Part shown: positions 37,662 through 47,080 of the stretch, in pieces
Numbering within the stretch: position 1 is the first letter of the stretch
How the letters are laid out: every line of letters starts with the position of its first letter
NCBI GenBank assembly: GCA_002345575.1
Contig: DDVX01000013.1
Location: 52,975 to 116,974 of the forward strand
Direction: 5' to 3'
DNA: 64,000 bases
DNA from: Stutzerimonas stutzeri
GTDB taxonomy: Bacteria; Pseudomonadota; Gammaproteobacteria; Pseudomonadales; Pseudomonadaceae
Program-made: the position numbers and the translations under genes
Notes under the pieces: model-generated
Databases searched by the model: none
What the model saw: the letters and a program-made list of their open reading frames with translations, nothing else
Told to the model about the DNA's origin: nothing

Positions 37662-38057
37662 ATGAACTGGCTGGACGAGATCAAGTGGAACGCCGATGGC
37701 CTGGTTCCGGCCATCGCGCAGGATTACCAATCCGGGCGCATACTGATGATGGCCTGGATGAACCGTGAAGCGTTGACGCTGACCGCGCAGGAAAACCGCG
37801 CCATCTATTGGTCGCGCTCGCGCGGCAAGCTGTGGCGCAAAGGTGAAGAATCCGGGCACATCCAAAAGCTGCACGAATTGCGCCTGGACTGCGATGCCGA
37901 TGTGGTTGTGTTGATGGTCGAGCAACTGGGCGGCATCGCCTGCCATACCGGTCGGGAAAGCTGCTTCTACCGGGTGTTCGAGAATGGCGAATGGAACACC
38001 GTCGAGCCGGTCCTCAAGGACCCGCACGCCATCTATGCGGAGCACAAGCATGAGTGA
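37662..38057 (+). CDS. hisI: Phosphoribosyl-AMP cyclohydrolase
   Basis: HisI opens the purine ring of PR-AMP in histidine synthesis. The 131-residue single-domain protein has [10 protein letters not shown], the [14 protein letters not shown] signature, and the metal-binding CDADVVVLM and [11 protein letters not shown] motifs. Its stop overlaps hisE by 8 bases. It follows ubiB after 49 bases, so the ubi-his-tat genes may share transcription. The ATG at 37662 has AGCGGAGAAA upstream. Confidence 0.95.
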   Translation: MNWLDEIKWNADGLVPAIAQDYQSGRILMMAWMNREALTLTAQENRAIYWSRSRGKLWRKGEESGHIQKLHELRLDCDADVVVLMVEQLGGIACHTGRESCFYRVFENGEWNTVEPVLKDPHAIYAEHKHE

Positions 38058-38382
38058 CACCTTCGCCCGATTGGCCGAAGTGCTGGAAGCCCGCAAGGGT
38101 GCCGCACCGGATAGTTCTTACGTGGCCAGCCTGTATCACAAGGGCCTGAACAAGATTCTGGAAAAGGTCGGCGAGGAATCGGTGGAAACCATTCTTGCAG
38201 CCAAGGATGCAGCCGTCAGCGGCGACGCCCGCGAGCTGATCGGCGAGACCGCTGATCTGTGGTTTCACAGCCTGGTCATGCTGGCCGCTCTCGACCAGCA
38301 TCCCCAAGCGGTACTGGACGAACTGGACCGCCGTTTCGGCCTTTCCGGACATGCGGAAAAAGCCGCGCGCTCACACAACTGA
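38050..38382 (+). CDS. hisE: Phosphoribosyl-ATP pyrophosphatase
   Basis: HisE cleaves PR-ATP to PR-AMP before the HisI step. The 110-residue all-helical protein has [15 protein letters not shown] and [14 protein letters not shown], the MazG-type metal site with Glu/Asp residues. In many enterics HisI and HisE are fused; here they are separate overlapping genes, as usual in Pseudomonas. Confidence 0.95.
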   Translation: MSDTFARLAEVLEARKGAAPDSSYVASLYHKGLNKILEKVGEESVETILAAKDAAVSGDARELIGETADLWFHSLVMLAALDQHPQAVLDELDRRFGLSGHAEKAARSHN

Positions 38383-38403
38383 TTCATTTTCGGAGATAGC
38401 ACC

Positions 38404-38634
38404 ATGGGTTTCGGTGGAATAAGCGTCTGGCAACTCCTGATCGTCCTGCTGATCGTGATCATGCTGTTTGGTACCAAGCGCCTCAAGGGTCTGGGTTCGG
38501 ACCTGGGTGATGCGATCAAGGGCTTCCGCAAGTCAATGGGTACCGATGAGGAAAAGCCCAGCGTCGAAGAAAAGCAGAGCCACACCATCGACGCCGAGGC
38601 CCGCAAAGTCGAAGATCCGACCAAGAAGAACTAA
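38404..38634 (+). CDS. tatA: Sec-independent protein translocase subunit TatA
   Basis: This 76-residue pore-forming Tat subunit has an N-terminal membrane helix ([15 protein letters not shown]) followed by the [14 protein letters not shown] hinge and amphipathic helix, and a charged tail. RBS CGGAGATAG precedes the ATG. tatA, tatB and tatC are adjacent and co-oriented. Confidence 0.96.
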   Translation: MGFGGISVWQLLIVLLIVIMLFGTKRLKGLGSDLGDAIKGFRKSMGTDEEKPSVEEKQSHTIDAEARKVEDPTKKN

Positions 38635-38637
38635 AGC

Positions 38638-39033
38638 ATGTTCGAAATCGGTTTCATGGAGCTGCTCCTGGTGGGGCTGGTGGCCTTGGTCGTGCTCGGC
38701 CCCGAGCGTCTGCCCGGCGCGGTGCGCACTGCCGGTTTGTGGATCGGTCGCCTCAAGCGCAGCTTCAGCAATATCAAGGCCGAAGTAGAGCGGGAGATCG
38801 GCGCAGACGAAATTCGCCGTCAGCTGCACAACGAGCGCATTCTCGACCTGGAAAAGGAAATGCAGTCCATGAAGCAGAACCTTACCGCTCCCGTCTCCAG
38901 CATCGTCAAGACCTCCAGCGAGTCGGCCAAGCCGGCCCCTGCTGAGTCAACCGAACCGGCTCAGCCGACCGAGCCCACCACGGCTGTCGAACCGCCCCCC
39001 GCTCCTCGCCCGGACAGATCCCCAGAACCATGA
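38638..39033 (+). CDS. tatB: Sec-independent protein translocase subunit TatB
   Basis: TatB forms the signal-peptide receptor with TatC. The 131-residue protein starts [20 protein letters not shown], with the conserved GPERLP after the membrane helix, a long amphipathic helix and a Pro/Glu-rich C-terminus. It overlaps tatC by 4 bases (ATGA). Confidence 0.95.
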   Translation: MFEIGFMELLLVGLVALVVLGPERLPGAVRTAGLWIGRLKRSFSNIKAEVEREIGADEIRRQLHNERILDLEKEMQSMKQNLTAPVSSIVKTSSESAKPAPAESTEPAQPTEPTTAVEPPPAPRPDRSPEP

Positions 39034-39830
39034 GTCACGATACTGGCACCGATCAGGAAATGCCCCTGATCGCTCATCTGACCGAGCTGCGCAAACGCTT
39101 GATGCGCTGCGTGATAGCAATCTTCCTGCTGTTCGCCGGCCTGTTCTATTTCTCGCAACAGATTTACGCGCTGGTAGCCGCTCCGTTGCGCGCATATCTG
39201 CCGGAAGGCGCGACCATGATCGCCACTGGCGTCGCCTCGCCATTCCTGACGCCGTTCAAGCTGACCCTGATGGTCTCGCTGTTCCTGTCGATGCCGGTGA
39301 TCCTGCACCAGATATGGAGCTTTATCGCACCCGGTCTGTACAAGCACGAAAAGCGCATCGCCGTGCCGCTGCTGATTTCCAGCATCATTCTGTTCTACGC
39401 AGGTATGGCGTTCGCTTACTTCGTGGTCTTCCCGATCATGTTCGGTTTCTTCGCCAGCGTAACGCCCGCAGGCGTCGAGATGATGACCGACATCGGCCAG
39501 TACCTGGATTTCGTGCTCACACTGTTCTTTGCCTTCGGTGTGGCCTTCGAGATCCCGGTGGCTACTTTCCTGCTGATTTGGGTCGGCATCGTCGATGTCG
39601 CGACCCTGCGCAAGAGCCGCCCCTACGTCATCGTCGGATGCTTTTTGATTGGCATGGTGCTGACCCCGCCCGACATCTTCTCGCAAACCCTGCTCGCCGT
39701 ACCCATGTGGCTGCTGTTCGAGGCCGGCGTGATTTGCGGCGCCATGCTCAAGAAACGCGAATCGGCATTTCGCGGTGATGCCGACGAAGACAAGCCCGAG
39801 CGCGACCAGCCGCCCGTTTCACGCCCGTGA
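39030..39830 (+). CDS. tatC: Sec-independent protein translocase subunit TatC
   Basis: This 266-residue six-span membrane protein is the core of the twin-arginine receptor. It begins with the cytoplasmic [16 protein letters not shown] motif that contacts the RR signal, followed by six hydrophobic segments. [14 protein letters not shown] and the conserved Phe/Glu loop residues are present. The C-terminal tail is charged ([13 protein letters not shown]). It overlaps rsmE as GTGA. Confidence 0.96.
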   Translation: MSHDTGTDQEMPLIAHLTELRKRLMRCVIAIFLLFAGLFYFSQQIYALVAAPLRAYLPEGATMIATGVASPFLTPFKLTLMVSLFLSMPVILHQIWSFIAPGLYKHEKRIAVPLLISSIILFYAGMAFAYFVVFPIMFGFFASVTPAGVEMMTDIGQYLDFVLTLFFAFGVAFEIPVATFLLIWVGIVDVATLRKSRPYVIVGCFLIGMVLTPPDIFSQTLLAVPMWLLFEAGVICGAMLKKRESAFRGDADEDKPERDQPPVSRP

Positions 39831-40534
39831 ACTTGCTGCTGCTGGAACCGGCGGATTTCGTTTCTGCCGATCGTGCACTGCTGGATGGCCGCAGATTGAA
39901 GCACCTGCGGGAGGTCCACCGCGCCGAGGCTGGTGAGACTTTGCGGGTCGGCCTGCTCGGCGGCGATATGGGCGAAGGCCGGCTGCTGCGGCTGGATGCT
40001 TCCTCAGCAGAACTTCAGGTGAGTTTCGATCAGCCACCTCCGGCCAAACTGCCGATCACCCTGCTGCTGGCCCTGCCGCGCCCGAAAATGCTGCGCCGCG
40101 TGCTGCAGACAGTCGCGACAATGGGCGTACCGCGGCTGGTGCTGCTCAACAGTTATCGGGTGGAGAAGAGCTTCTGGCAGACGCCCTTCCTGGAGCAGGC
40201 AGCCATTCGCGAGCAGCTGGTATTGGGTCTTGAACAGGCCCGCGACACCGTACTGCCCGAAGTCATCATCGAAAAGCGTTTCAAGCCCTTCGTCGAGGAC
40301 CGCCTGCCGCAGCTCGCCGCTGACACCCTGGGCCTGATCGGTCACCCCGGAGACTTTCCGGCCTGCCCGCGCGCTGTGGCGCGTCCAGTGACCCTGGCCA
40401 TCGGCCCTGAAGGGGGCTGGATTCCCTATGAAGTGGAGAAGCTGGCGCAGGCCGGGTTGCAGCCGGTGCAGCTGGGCGAACGCATCCTGCGGGTTGAAAC
40501 AGCTGTCGGCGCGCTGCTGGCACGCCTGTTTTGA
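39827..40534 (+). CDS. rsmE: 16S rRNA (uracil-1498-N3)-methyltransferase
   Basis: This 235-residue SPOUT methyltransferase modifies m3U1498. It has an N-terminal PUA-like part ([19 protein letters not shown]) and the C-terminal knot with [17 protein letters not shown] and [17 protein letters not shown]. The start is the GTG overlapping the tatC stop, so translation is coupled. Confidence 0.93.
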   Translation: MNLLLLEPADFVSADRALLDGRRLKHLREVHRAEAGETLRVGLLGGDMGEGRLLRLDASSAELQVSFDQPPPAKLPITLLLALPRPKMLRRVLQTVATMGVPRLVLLNSYRVEKSFWQTPFLEQAAIREQLVLGLEQARDTVLPEVIIEKRFKPFVEDRLPQLAADTLGLIGHPGDFPACPRAVARPVTLAIGPEGGWIPYEVEKLAQAGLQPVQLGERILRVETAVGALLARLF

Positions 40535-40653
40535 AGGGTTTATGTACGGTTCCGTAGTCATCTCGTCAGAATGCCAACCAGTACCGATGAATGTAATGCA
40601 CGCAACGCATGCAAATGGGTCAGAGCCACTGAGCCCAATCAGCAGAGCCTGCC

Positions 40654-41073
40654 ATGCGCCCTATGACCATTGATCTGCACCGTCTCGAATATGCACTGGA
40701 TGCCCGTGATGCCTGCACGCACTACCTGGATCTGGAGAGCGGTGATATCCGCGCCGTTTTCCCCGGTGAAGCACCACCCAGCGCCAACGAGAAATACGAC
40801 GTCCACACCGACCGCTATCTGCACATCGAACCACTCGACCTGCTGCAGTCCATAGCCATGCGCGAAGCCTTTCTCCTCACTCAGCACAACCCCGACGCAT
40901 ATGCCGTGTTGAACACTGCATTGCGGGGCCGGAAACCGCTGCGCACCTTCGATTTCAAGCTGGAAGATTTTCCGGCTATACGCCAGGCCTGGCTCGACTA
41001 CCAGACCGTCCAGCTACGCGAATACGCCATCAATTGGCTGCACGAGAACGGCCTGGAGTCTTACAGCCGCTAA
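40654..41073 (+). CDS. UPF0158 family protein
   Basis: This 139-residue soluble protein begins MRPMTIDLHRLEYALDAR, followed by HYLDLESGDIRAVFPGE, HIEPLDLLQSIAMREAF, LNTALRGRKPLRTFDFKLED and WLDYQTVQLREYAINWLHEN, the conserved blocks of UPF0158. The function of the family is unknown. No strong ribosome site is visible, so the second Met (40663) is also possible. Confidence 0.8.
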   Translation: MRPMTIDLHRLEYALDARDACTHYLDLESGDIRAVFPGEAPPSANEKYDVHTDRYLHIEPLDLLQSIAMREAFLLTQHNPDAYAVLNTALRGRKPLRTFDFKLEDFPAIRQAWLDYQTVQLREYAINWLHENGLESYSR

Positions 41074-41096
41074 GTGTCAGGCTTTCCCGACGCCCT

Positions 41097-41534
41097 TCAG
41101 CTTTCCAGCAGAAATGTCACCGGGCCGTCGTTTTGCAGGTAAACCTGCATATCGGCACCGAAACGGCCGCAAGCGACCAGAGGGTGCTGCTGGCGCGCCT
41201 GGGCCAGCAGGTACTCGTAGAGCTCTTCACCCATAGCTGGCGACGCGGCGCTGGAGAAGCTAGGACGCAAGCCGCTGCGGGTGTCGGCGACCAGAGTGAA
41301 CTGCGAAACCAGCAGCAGGCCGCCGCCGGTATCAGCCAGGGAACGGTTCATCCGCCCCTCTTCGTCAGCGAACACCCTATAGCGCAGCAGCTTGTGCAAC
41401 AGCTTGTCCGCTCGCGCCCGGTCATCCTCTCGTTGGACACCGATCAAGGCCAGCAGCCCCTGGTCGATGGCTCCGACGATCTCGCCGTCCACCTCGACCC
41501 GCGCCTGACGAACCCGCTGGATCAGCGCCCTCAT
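41097..41534 (-). CDS. dtd: D-aminoacyl-tRNA deacylase
   Basis: This 145-residue enzyme removes D-amino acids from tRNA. MRALIQRVRQARVEVDGEIV is the normal start; LLVSQFTLVADTRSGLRPSF carries the SQFTL active-site motif, and QNDGPVTF the Gly-cisPro motif. The ATG at 41534 overlaps the pip stop by 1 base (TGATG), so pip and dtd form one operon. Confidence 0.96.
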   Translation of the reverse strand: MRALIQRVRQARVEVDGEIVGAIDQGLLALIGVQREDDRARADKLLHKLLRYRVFADEEGRMNRSLADTGGGLLLVSQFTLVADTRSGLRPSFSSAASPAMGEELYEYLLAQARQQHPLVACGRFGADMQVYLQNDGPVTFLLES

Positions 41535-42505
41535 CAAGCGTCCTCGGGTGACAGGTCCAGCAGCCGGTGCGCGATGTCGCGAGCGGCGCGCACTAGAGCA
41601 TCGCAGGTGCCGGGCTCGGTAGCGGAGTGCCCGGCTTCACGGATGATCTGCAGTTCGCTGCCAGGCCATGCTTCGTGAAGCTGCCAGGCGTTTTCCAGCG
41701 GACAGATGACGTCGTAGCGACCGTGCACGATGATCCCCGGCAGATGCGCGATCTTGTGCATGTCACGCAGCAACTGGTTGGGTTCGAGAAAGCCTTGGTT
41801 AACGAAGTAGTGACACTCGATCCGCGCCATAGCCAGTGCCCGGTGGGTATCGGCAAAGCGCTCTGCCACATCATGACTTGGCCGTAGCGTGGCAGTGCGC
41901 CCTTCCCAGCAGGACCAGGCCTTGGCGGTATGCATCTGGGCGATCTGGTCGGTACCGGTCAGGCGCTTGTAGTACGCCTGCATCAGATCACCGCGCTCTT
42001 CCAGGGGAATCGGTGCGATGAAATCCTGCCAGTAATCCGGAAACAGGCGGCTGGCGCCTTCCTGGTAGAACCAGTAGAACTCCTGTGGCCGACAGAGAAA
42101 GATGCCGCGCAGGATCAGCGCATGGACATGCTCCGGATACGCCTGGGCATAGGCCAGCGACAGCGTCGAACCCCATGAACCACCGAACAGTACCCATTTG
42201 TCGATCCCGAGAAATTCGCGGATGCGCTGCATGTCGGCGATCAGGTGTGCGGTGGTGTTGTTTTCCAGGCTGGCATGGGGCGTCGAACGCCCGCAGCCGC
42301 GCTGATCGAAGGTGATGATGCGGTACAGATTGGGATCGAAGAAGCGTCGGCTCAGCCCATCACAACCGCCACCAGGGCCACCGTGCACGAACAGCACTGG
42401 CAGACCTTCCGGCGAACCACTTTCGTCGACATACAGCACATGCGGCGCTTCGACCGCCAGCTCATGCCGCGCGTAGGGTTTGATCTCCGGGTGCAAGGTC
42501 TGCAT
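41534..42505 (-). CDS. pip: Proline iminopeptidase
   Basis: This 323-residue alpha/beta-hydrolase of family S33 removes N-terminal proline. The nucleophile elbow is FGGSWGSTLSLAY, the oxyanion region is VHGGPGGGC, and the catalytic Asp and His lie near VHGRYDVICP and EAGHSATEP. The ATG at 42505 follows TTGGAG. The preceding TTG at 42517 has no ribosome site. Confidence 0.94.
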   Translation of the reverse strand: MQTLHPEIKPYARHELAVEAPHVLYVDESGSPEGLPVLFVHGGPGGGCDGLSRRFFDPNLYRIITFDQRGCGRSTPHASLENNTTAHLIADMQRIREFLGIDKWVLFGGSWGSTLSLAYAQAYPEHVHALILRGIFLCRPQEFYWFYQEGASRLFPDYWQDFIAPIPLEERGDLMQAYYKRLTGTDQIAQMHTAKAWSCWEGRTATLRPSHDVAERFADTHRALAMARIECHYFVNQGFLEPNQLLRDMHKIAHLPGIIVHGRYDVICPLENAWQLHEAWPGSELQIIREAGHSATEPGTCDALVRAARDIAHRLLDLSPEDA

Positions 42506-42622
42506 GGCACACTCCAAGTTCTGTGCTGCGGGTTCCGGGCATCATAACGGGGTTCTCCGGGTTCGGTATAACCGTCTGGAAACCAACCGTGATCACTTCA
42601 ACTTTCAACCAGCAGGTGCGCG

Positions 42623-43171
42623 CTACAGAACAAAGGGAATAAAGCGCTTGCTGCGCTGCATATAGCGCCGGTAATCCTCGCCGAAGTAGGTCAGGCATTC
42701 TTGCTCATCGCGCAATGCCGTCAGCCACAGGAACAACGAGGCGGCCAGTGCCAGCAGCAGGCCGAGCAGCCCGGGCTGCTTGAAGAAGATGCCCCAGGCC
42801 AGCAGCAGCAGCGAGCAATACATGGGGTGCCGGATGTAGCGGAAGATCCCCACGCTCACCAGCTGCGAGGTTTTTTCGAAGGCAAACAGCTCGTTCTCGT
42901 CACGCGCCCGGTCGGTCTTGCCGACACGCCGCAGCAGATACACACCGGCTATCAGCACGGCGATGGAAGTCTGCAGCAATACCCAGGACACCAGTTGAGT
43001 CGCGCTGTAGCGATCATCGAACCAGACCGGCGCGTTGAGTGCGAACAGCCCAAGAATCGCCACCCAGGCGAGAAAACGCGGAAAGCCGTGGGAGCGGGGC
43101 TGACGCAATGAGGCCCGCGACAACCAGGCCAGGACCAGCGTACCCAGCAGGAAGAAAACAACCTGCAGCAT
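42623..43171 (-). CDS. Integral-membrane methyltransferase (isoprenylcysteine/phospholipid methyltransferase-like)
   Basis: This 182-residue protein of four or five spans has the C-terminal GIFRYIRHPMYCSLLLLAWG motif and FGEDYRRYMQRSKRFIPF, the cofactor-binding signature of the ICMT/PEMT family. The family moves a methyl group from SAM onto a membrane substrate. Three Met codons are tandem after AAGGAG; the last (43171) has the ideal spacing. It is divergent from the acyl-synthesis operon (98-base gap), so a shared pathway is possible but unproven. Confidence 0.78.
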   Translation of the reverse strand: MLQVVFFLLGTLVLAWLSRASLRQPRSHGFPRFLAWVAILGLFALNAPVWFDDRYSATQLVSWVLLQTSIAVLIAGVYLLRRVGKTDRARDENELFAFEKTSQLVSVGIFRYIRHPMYCSLLLLAWGIFFKQPGLLGLLLALAASLFLWLTALRDEQECLTYFGEDYRRYMQRSKRFIPFVL

Positions 43172-43269
43172 CATCATCTCCTTACAAACCTGTCTACCCT
43201 GGGTAGACGGCAACGCCGGGAAGCCATCTGTTACACTCCCGGCCCGCCAATATTCACGCAGTCGTCACG

Positions 43270-43677
43270 ATGGATCGATCCCAACTGCTCAGCCTGTTGC
43301 CGCATCAGGGAACCGCGCTCTGGCTGGATTCCGTGCTCCAACACGACGCTCGCAGCATCAGCGGCCTGAGCGCGTGGGCCTATCTGCAACCGTTCGGTCC
43401 TGGCGCTTCGCCCTGCCTGCTGTTCGAGGCGGCGGCGCAATTATGCGGCGCGCATGGTGCCCTATACGACAACGGGAAATCCATCGAGATGGCGCTGGTG
43501 GGCAAGCTGAGCACGCTGCAACTGCATCACGAACCGGCCGAGCGCAGCGGCACTCTGCTGGTCAAAGCGACCCAGGAAGCGCTCAGCCCGACCGGTGCAC
43601 TTTACCTTTTCAGCATCCATCACGAAGAACGACTGTTGCTCGATGGCCGCCTGCTGCTGGTCCTTGTCCATGCTTGA
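43270..43677 (+). CDS. FabZ/ApeP-like hotdog dehydratase
   Basis: This 135-residue hotdog-fold protein has LLPHQGTALWLDSVL, with the His of FabZ-type 3-hydroxyacyl-ACP dehydratases, and CLLFEAAAQLCGAHG with the partner Glu. The motifs LPHxG and FEAAAQ are close to the ApeI/ApeP dehydratases of aryl polyene clusters. It is the first gene of a six-gene operon and overlaps the next gene by 8 bases. It would remove water from a 3-hydroxyacyl-ACP. Confidence 0.8.
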   Translation: MDRSQLLSLLPHQGTALWLDSVLQHDARSISGLSAWAYLQPFGPGASPCLLFEAAAQLCGAHGALYDNGKSIEMALVGKLSTLQLHHEPAERSGTLLVKATQEALSPTGALYLFSIHHEERLLLDGRLLLVLVHA

Positions 43678-44551
43678 ACTGCGCAACATGGGCTTCCGCT
43701 ATCCCGGTGCCGAACGTCCCGCGCTCGAGGGCATCGACCTGCGCCTGGAGGCTGGCCAGTGCCTGGGCCTTTTGGGCAGCAACGGTGCCGGCAAGACCAC
43801 ACTCCTGTCACTGATCGCCGGCCTGTGCCAGCCACAGCAGGGCGAAATCCGCTGGCAGGGCGAACGCAGCATAGGCCTGGTACCGCAACAGTCGGCATTT
43901 CACGCTGGGCTGAGCGTGGCGGAAAACCTGCAGCTGTTCGCCGATCTCTACCGGCTGCGCGGCGCCGAGCGCAACGCCCGTCTGCAGCGCTGCATCGACG
44001 CCACGCATCTGCAGTCACTGCTCAAACAGCGCGCGGCGCGACTTTCCGGCGGCCAACAGCGTCGCCTCAATTTTGCTATCGGCCTGCTTCAGCCCGCCTC
44101 GCTATACCTGTTCGACGAGGCCACGGTGGGCGTCGATGCGCATTCGCGTCAGCTGCTGCTTGATGCCGTGCAGTCCCTCACTGCAGAAGGCTGTGCAGTG
44201 ATCTACACCAGCCACTATCTGGAAGAGATCGAGCGCCTGGCCCAGCGGATCATCCTGCTTGCCGAAGGGCAGGTACGCCTTGATCTGGACAAGCGCCAGC
44301 TGCTAGGTGACCACGGCCTGCTACTGGAGTGGCCCGATGCGCCACCGCCCGGCCTCAGCGCACTGATCGCCGAGCTGCGCCTGGATGCCATGCCAACTGA
44401 ACGCGGCTGTCGCATCGACCGCATCGATGGCGCCCAACTGGCGCGCCTGTGCCAGTTCGTCGGCAAGCAGCAGCCGCTGCCCGATCTGCTGCGCTTCGGT
44501 CGTCCGTCGCTGGAACAGCTCTATCTGCATCTGAGCGGAGGTGCCCTGTGA
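43670..44551 (+). CDS. ABC transporter ATP-binding protein
   Basis: This 293-residue ATPase has Walker A GSNGAGKT (36-43), signature LSGGQQRRL and Walker B YLFDEATVGVD, the type paired with ABC-2 exporters. The C-terminal 80 residues are a regulatory extension (PPPGLSALIAELRLDAMP). It overlaps the dehydratase and the GTG start of the permease (GTGA). The role would be energising export of the product of the operon. Confidence 0.86.
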   Translation: MLELRNMGFRYPGAERPALEGIDLRLEAGQCLGLLGSNGAGKTTLLSLIAGLCQPQQGEIRWQGERSIGLVPQQSAFHAGLSVAENLQLFADLYRLRGAERNARLQRCIDATHLQSLLKQRAARLSGGQQRRLNFAIGLLQPASLYLFDEATVGVDAHSRQLLLDAVQSLTAEGCAVIYTSHYLEEIERLAQRIILLAEGQVRLDLDKRQLLGDHGLLLEWPDAPPPGLSALIAELRLDAMPTERGCRIDRIDGAQLARLCQFVGKQQPLPDLLRFGRPSLEQLYLHLSGGAL

Positions 44552-45735
44552 GATTACGAGCCCTGGTCCGCAAGGAATGGTTGTTGTTAATACGCGATCC
44601 CCAGGCGTTGACGGTGCTGTTCGTGATGCCGGCGCTGTTCGTGCTGCTGATGGCATTCGCGCTGGCCGAGGTCAACCAGGACCGCCTGCCGGCGCTGAAC
44701 CTGGAATTGGAGATCCCCACGGCCAGCGAGCAGAGCGCCTTCTTCAGCGCTGCGCTGCAACAGCAATTGCCTGACAGCAGGATCGACACAGCCGGCGACC
44801 AGTCAGTCCCGCGCATTCGCCTGACGCCCGACTTTTCCGAGCAGCTGCTGGACACCGAATACGCCAGCCTCGGCCTGATCTTCCCTGCCACTACCGATGC
44901 TCTGACTCGCCAGCGCCTGCGCACCGCCGCCCAGGTGGCCCTGGCGCAGACACGGCTGATGACCTTTTTGCTGGATACCGGCGAGCTGGACGAGGAATCC
45001 TCCCTGGACGAGCGTATGGCGCTGGTCACGGAGCGCACCGAGGTACGCATGGACGAGCAGGAGCGTCTGGCCAGCGGCGCGCTCGAACAGCGCGCCAACG
45101 CCAGCCAGCACAGCGTGCCGGCCTGGCTGATCTTCGGCATGTTCTTCGTCATGCTGCCCATGGCCAACAGCCTGCAGCGCGAGCAGCAGAGCGGCACCCT
45201 GCTGCGCCTGCGCTGCCTGGGGCTCGGTATGGGCACGCTGGTGCTGAGCAAGTTGCTGCCGTACCTGGCCATCAACCTCGTACAATTTGCCCTGCTGCTG
45301 GCCATCGGTGTGTGGCTGTTGCCAGTGCTGGGCCTGCCGGGTCTGTACCTGCCCGGTAGCTCGCTCGCCTATGTGGTTCTGGCCGCCTGCCTGTCGCTGG
45401 CCGCCTGCAGCTTGGGCCTGGCCATCGCCTGCATGGCGCGCAGCAGCGAGCAGGCGCTCACGCTCAGCGGAGGCCTCAACCTGATCCTCGCAGCCATTGG
45501 CGGCGTCATGGTGCCCAAAAGCGTGATGCCCGAGGCCATGGCTCGGCTGGCGGAGATTTCGCCCATGAGCTGGGGCCTCGACGCTTTTCTGGTACTGCTG
45601 GTCGGCCAGGGTTCGCTGACTGATGTTGCGCCCTGGTGCGCCCGCCTGCTGCTGTTCGCGGTGGTGGTCGGCGCAGCGGCGCTGTTCCTGTTTCTTAAAC
45701 GGCTGAACGATACGCAATGGACGACACACAACTAA
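44548..45735 (+). CDS. ABC-2 type exporter permease
   Basis: This 395-residue permease has one N-terminal span (ALTVLFVMPALFVLLMAFAL), a large periplasmic domain (about 40-195) and five C-terminal spans, an ABC-2/YhiH-like layout. The GTG start overlaps the ATPase stop and follows GGAGG. The coupling indicates a single dedicated exporter in a fatty-acid/polyketide-like operon. Substrate unknown. Confidence 0.84.
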   Translation: MRLRALVRKEWLLLIRDPQALTVLFVMPALFVLLMAFALAEVNQDRLPALNLELEIPTASEQSAFFSAALQQQLPDSRIDTAGDQSVPRIRLTPDFSEQLLDTEYASLGLIFPATTDALTRQRLRTAAQVALAQTRLMTFLLDTGELDEESSLDERMALVTERTEVRMDEQERLASGALEQRANASQHSVPAWLIFGMFFVMLPMANSLQREQQSGTLLRLRCLGLGMGTLVLSKLLPYLAINLVQFALLLAIGVWLLPVLGLPGLYLPGSSLAYVVLAACLSLAACSLGLAIACMARSSEQALTLSGGLNLILAAIGGVMVPKSVMPEAMARLAEISPMSWGLDAFLVLLVGQGSLTDVAPWCARLLLFAVVVGAAALFLFLKRLNDTQWTTHN

Positions 45736-45983
45736 AACAGACGCTCAAGCAGCTGCTGATCCGTGAATGCGACAAGCAGGACGACATCGACTGGCAGAGC
45801 ATCGATGATGCCGAGCCGCTGTTCGGCCAGCAGAGTCGCATCCAGATGGACAGCCTCGATGCGCTGCAGGTGTCGTTGGCCCTGCAGCAGCATTACGGTG
45901 TACGTATCGAAGGTGCCAAGGATGGCCGGCGCATTCTCAACAGCATCGACAGCATCGCTGCATTCATCAGGCAGCACTCGTGA
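45717..45983 (+). CDS. Acyl carrier protein
   Basis: This 88-residue ACP has the phosphopantetheine site MDSLDAL with Ser at 46, and the acidic helix order of a type II carrier. It overlaps the permease by 19 bases and the ketosynthase by 4 bases (GTGA). It would carry the growing chain of this operon rather than that of primary fatty-acid synthesis. Confidence 0.85.
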   Translation: MDDTQLKQTLKQLLIRECDKQDDIDWQSIDDAEPLFGQQSRIQMDSLDALQVSLALQQHYGVRIEGAKDGRRILNSIDSIAAFIRQHS

Positions 45984-47080
45984 AACCGGTCTATCTACAA
46001 CGCGCGCAGCTATGCAGCGCGCTGGGCGAAACCCTGCAGGAAGCCGCCAGCGCCTGCAACCAAGGCCGCCTACCGCAGCCGCAATGGTTCGAGCTGCACG
46101 AGCGCCATGAGCGGCGCCCTTATCTAGCCGTCGCCGGTGCCGAGCTGGAACTGCGTCAACGCCTGCATCAGCTGGTCGCCACCAGCTCCGAAAGTGGCGC
46201 GCTGGACGACTGCCTGCTGATCCTCGCATCCACCACCTTGGACATCGCTGCCATCGAAGCGCGGGTAAAGGCCGGCGAAACACCCGGCAACCAGATGGCC
46301 CCGGTTCTCGATGCGCTGGCCGAGGAGTTGCGCCGAGAGTGGGGATTTGCCGGCGCCTTCACCCTCAACACCGCCTGCACCAGCGCTGCCAATGCACTGC
46401 TTTACGGCGCCCGGTTGGTAGCACGTAATCATTACCGGCGCGCACTGGTGCTGGCCTTTGAAACGCCCAGCGAAGTCACCCGACAAGGCTTTGGCGTGCT
46501 GGAACTGACCAGTCCCAGCGCCGCCTATCGGCCGTTTCATGCCGAACGCGACGGGCTGGTTCTCGGCGAAGCCTATGCCAGCGTAATGCTCAGTGGCGAG
46601 CCCGGCCCCGAGCCACTGGCACGCTTGCTGGGTGGCTTCAGTGCCTGTGACACCAGCAGCCTGACCAACACCGCCGAAGACGGCAGCCATATCGACTGGG
46701 TGATGCGCCGCGCGCTGTACAGCGCGAAGAGCCGGGCAGCGAAGATCGGCCTGGTCAAGCTGCACGGCACCGCTACCAGCGCTAACGATCAGGCCGAGAG
46801 CAACGGCATGCAGCGCACCTTCGCCCATACGCTGCCGCCGATGTGCGTGCTCAAACCCTATCTGGGGCACACCCTGGGCGCCTGCGGGCTCAGCGAAACC
46901 CTGTTGCTACTGGAAACACTGCGCCAGGGCGCATTGCCCGGCTGCGACTACGCCGCGCAAGCGCTGCTGCCACTATCCGCCGAGCCCCTGGCAATACCCG
47001 CCCAGAGCCTGCTGCTGGCCAACTATTTCGGCTTCGGCGGCAACAACGCCAGCCTGGTACTGCAAGGAACCGCATCATGA
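45980..47080 (+). CDS. Beta-ketoacyl-ACP synthase
   Basis: This 366-residue condensing enzyme of the FabF/FabB fold has the catalytic triad Cys133 (NTACTSAANALLY), His262 (KLHGTATSANDQAE) and His297 (KPYLGHTLGACG). The triad is complete, so it should elongate. It is somewhat shorter than FabF (about 410). GTG start overlapping the ACP stop; stop overlaps the next ATG. By sequence style it is close to aryl-polyene-type synthases. Confidence 0.86.
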   Translation: MKPVYLQRAQLCSALGETLQEAASACNQGRLPQPQWFELHERHERRPYLAVAGAELELRQRLHQLVATSSESGALDDCLLILASTTLDIAAIEARVKAGETPGNQMAPVLDALAEELRREWGFAGAFTLNTACTSAANALLYGARLVARNHYRRALVLAFETPSEVTRQGFGVLELTSPSAAYRPFHAERDGLVLGEAYASVMLSGEPGPEPLARLLGGFSACDTSSLTNTAEDGSHIDWVMRRALYSAKSRAAKIGLVKLHGTATSANDQAESNGMQRTFAHTLPPMCVLKPYLGHTLGACGLSETLLLLETLRQGALPGCDYAAQALLPLSAEPLAIPAQSLLLANYFGFGGNNASLVLQGTAS

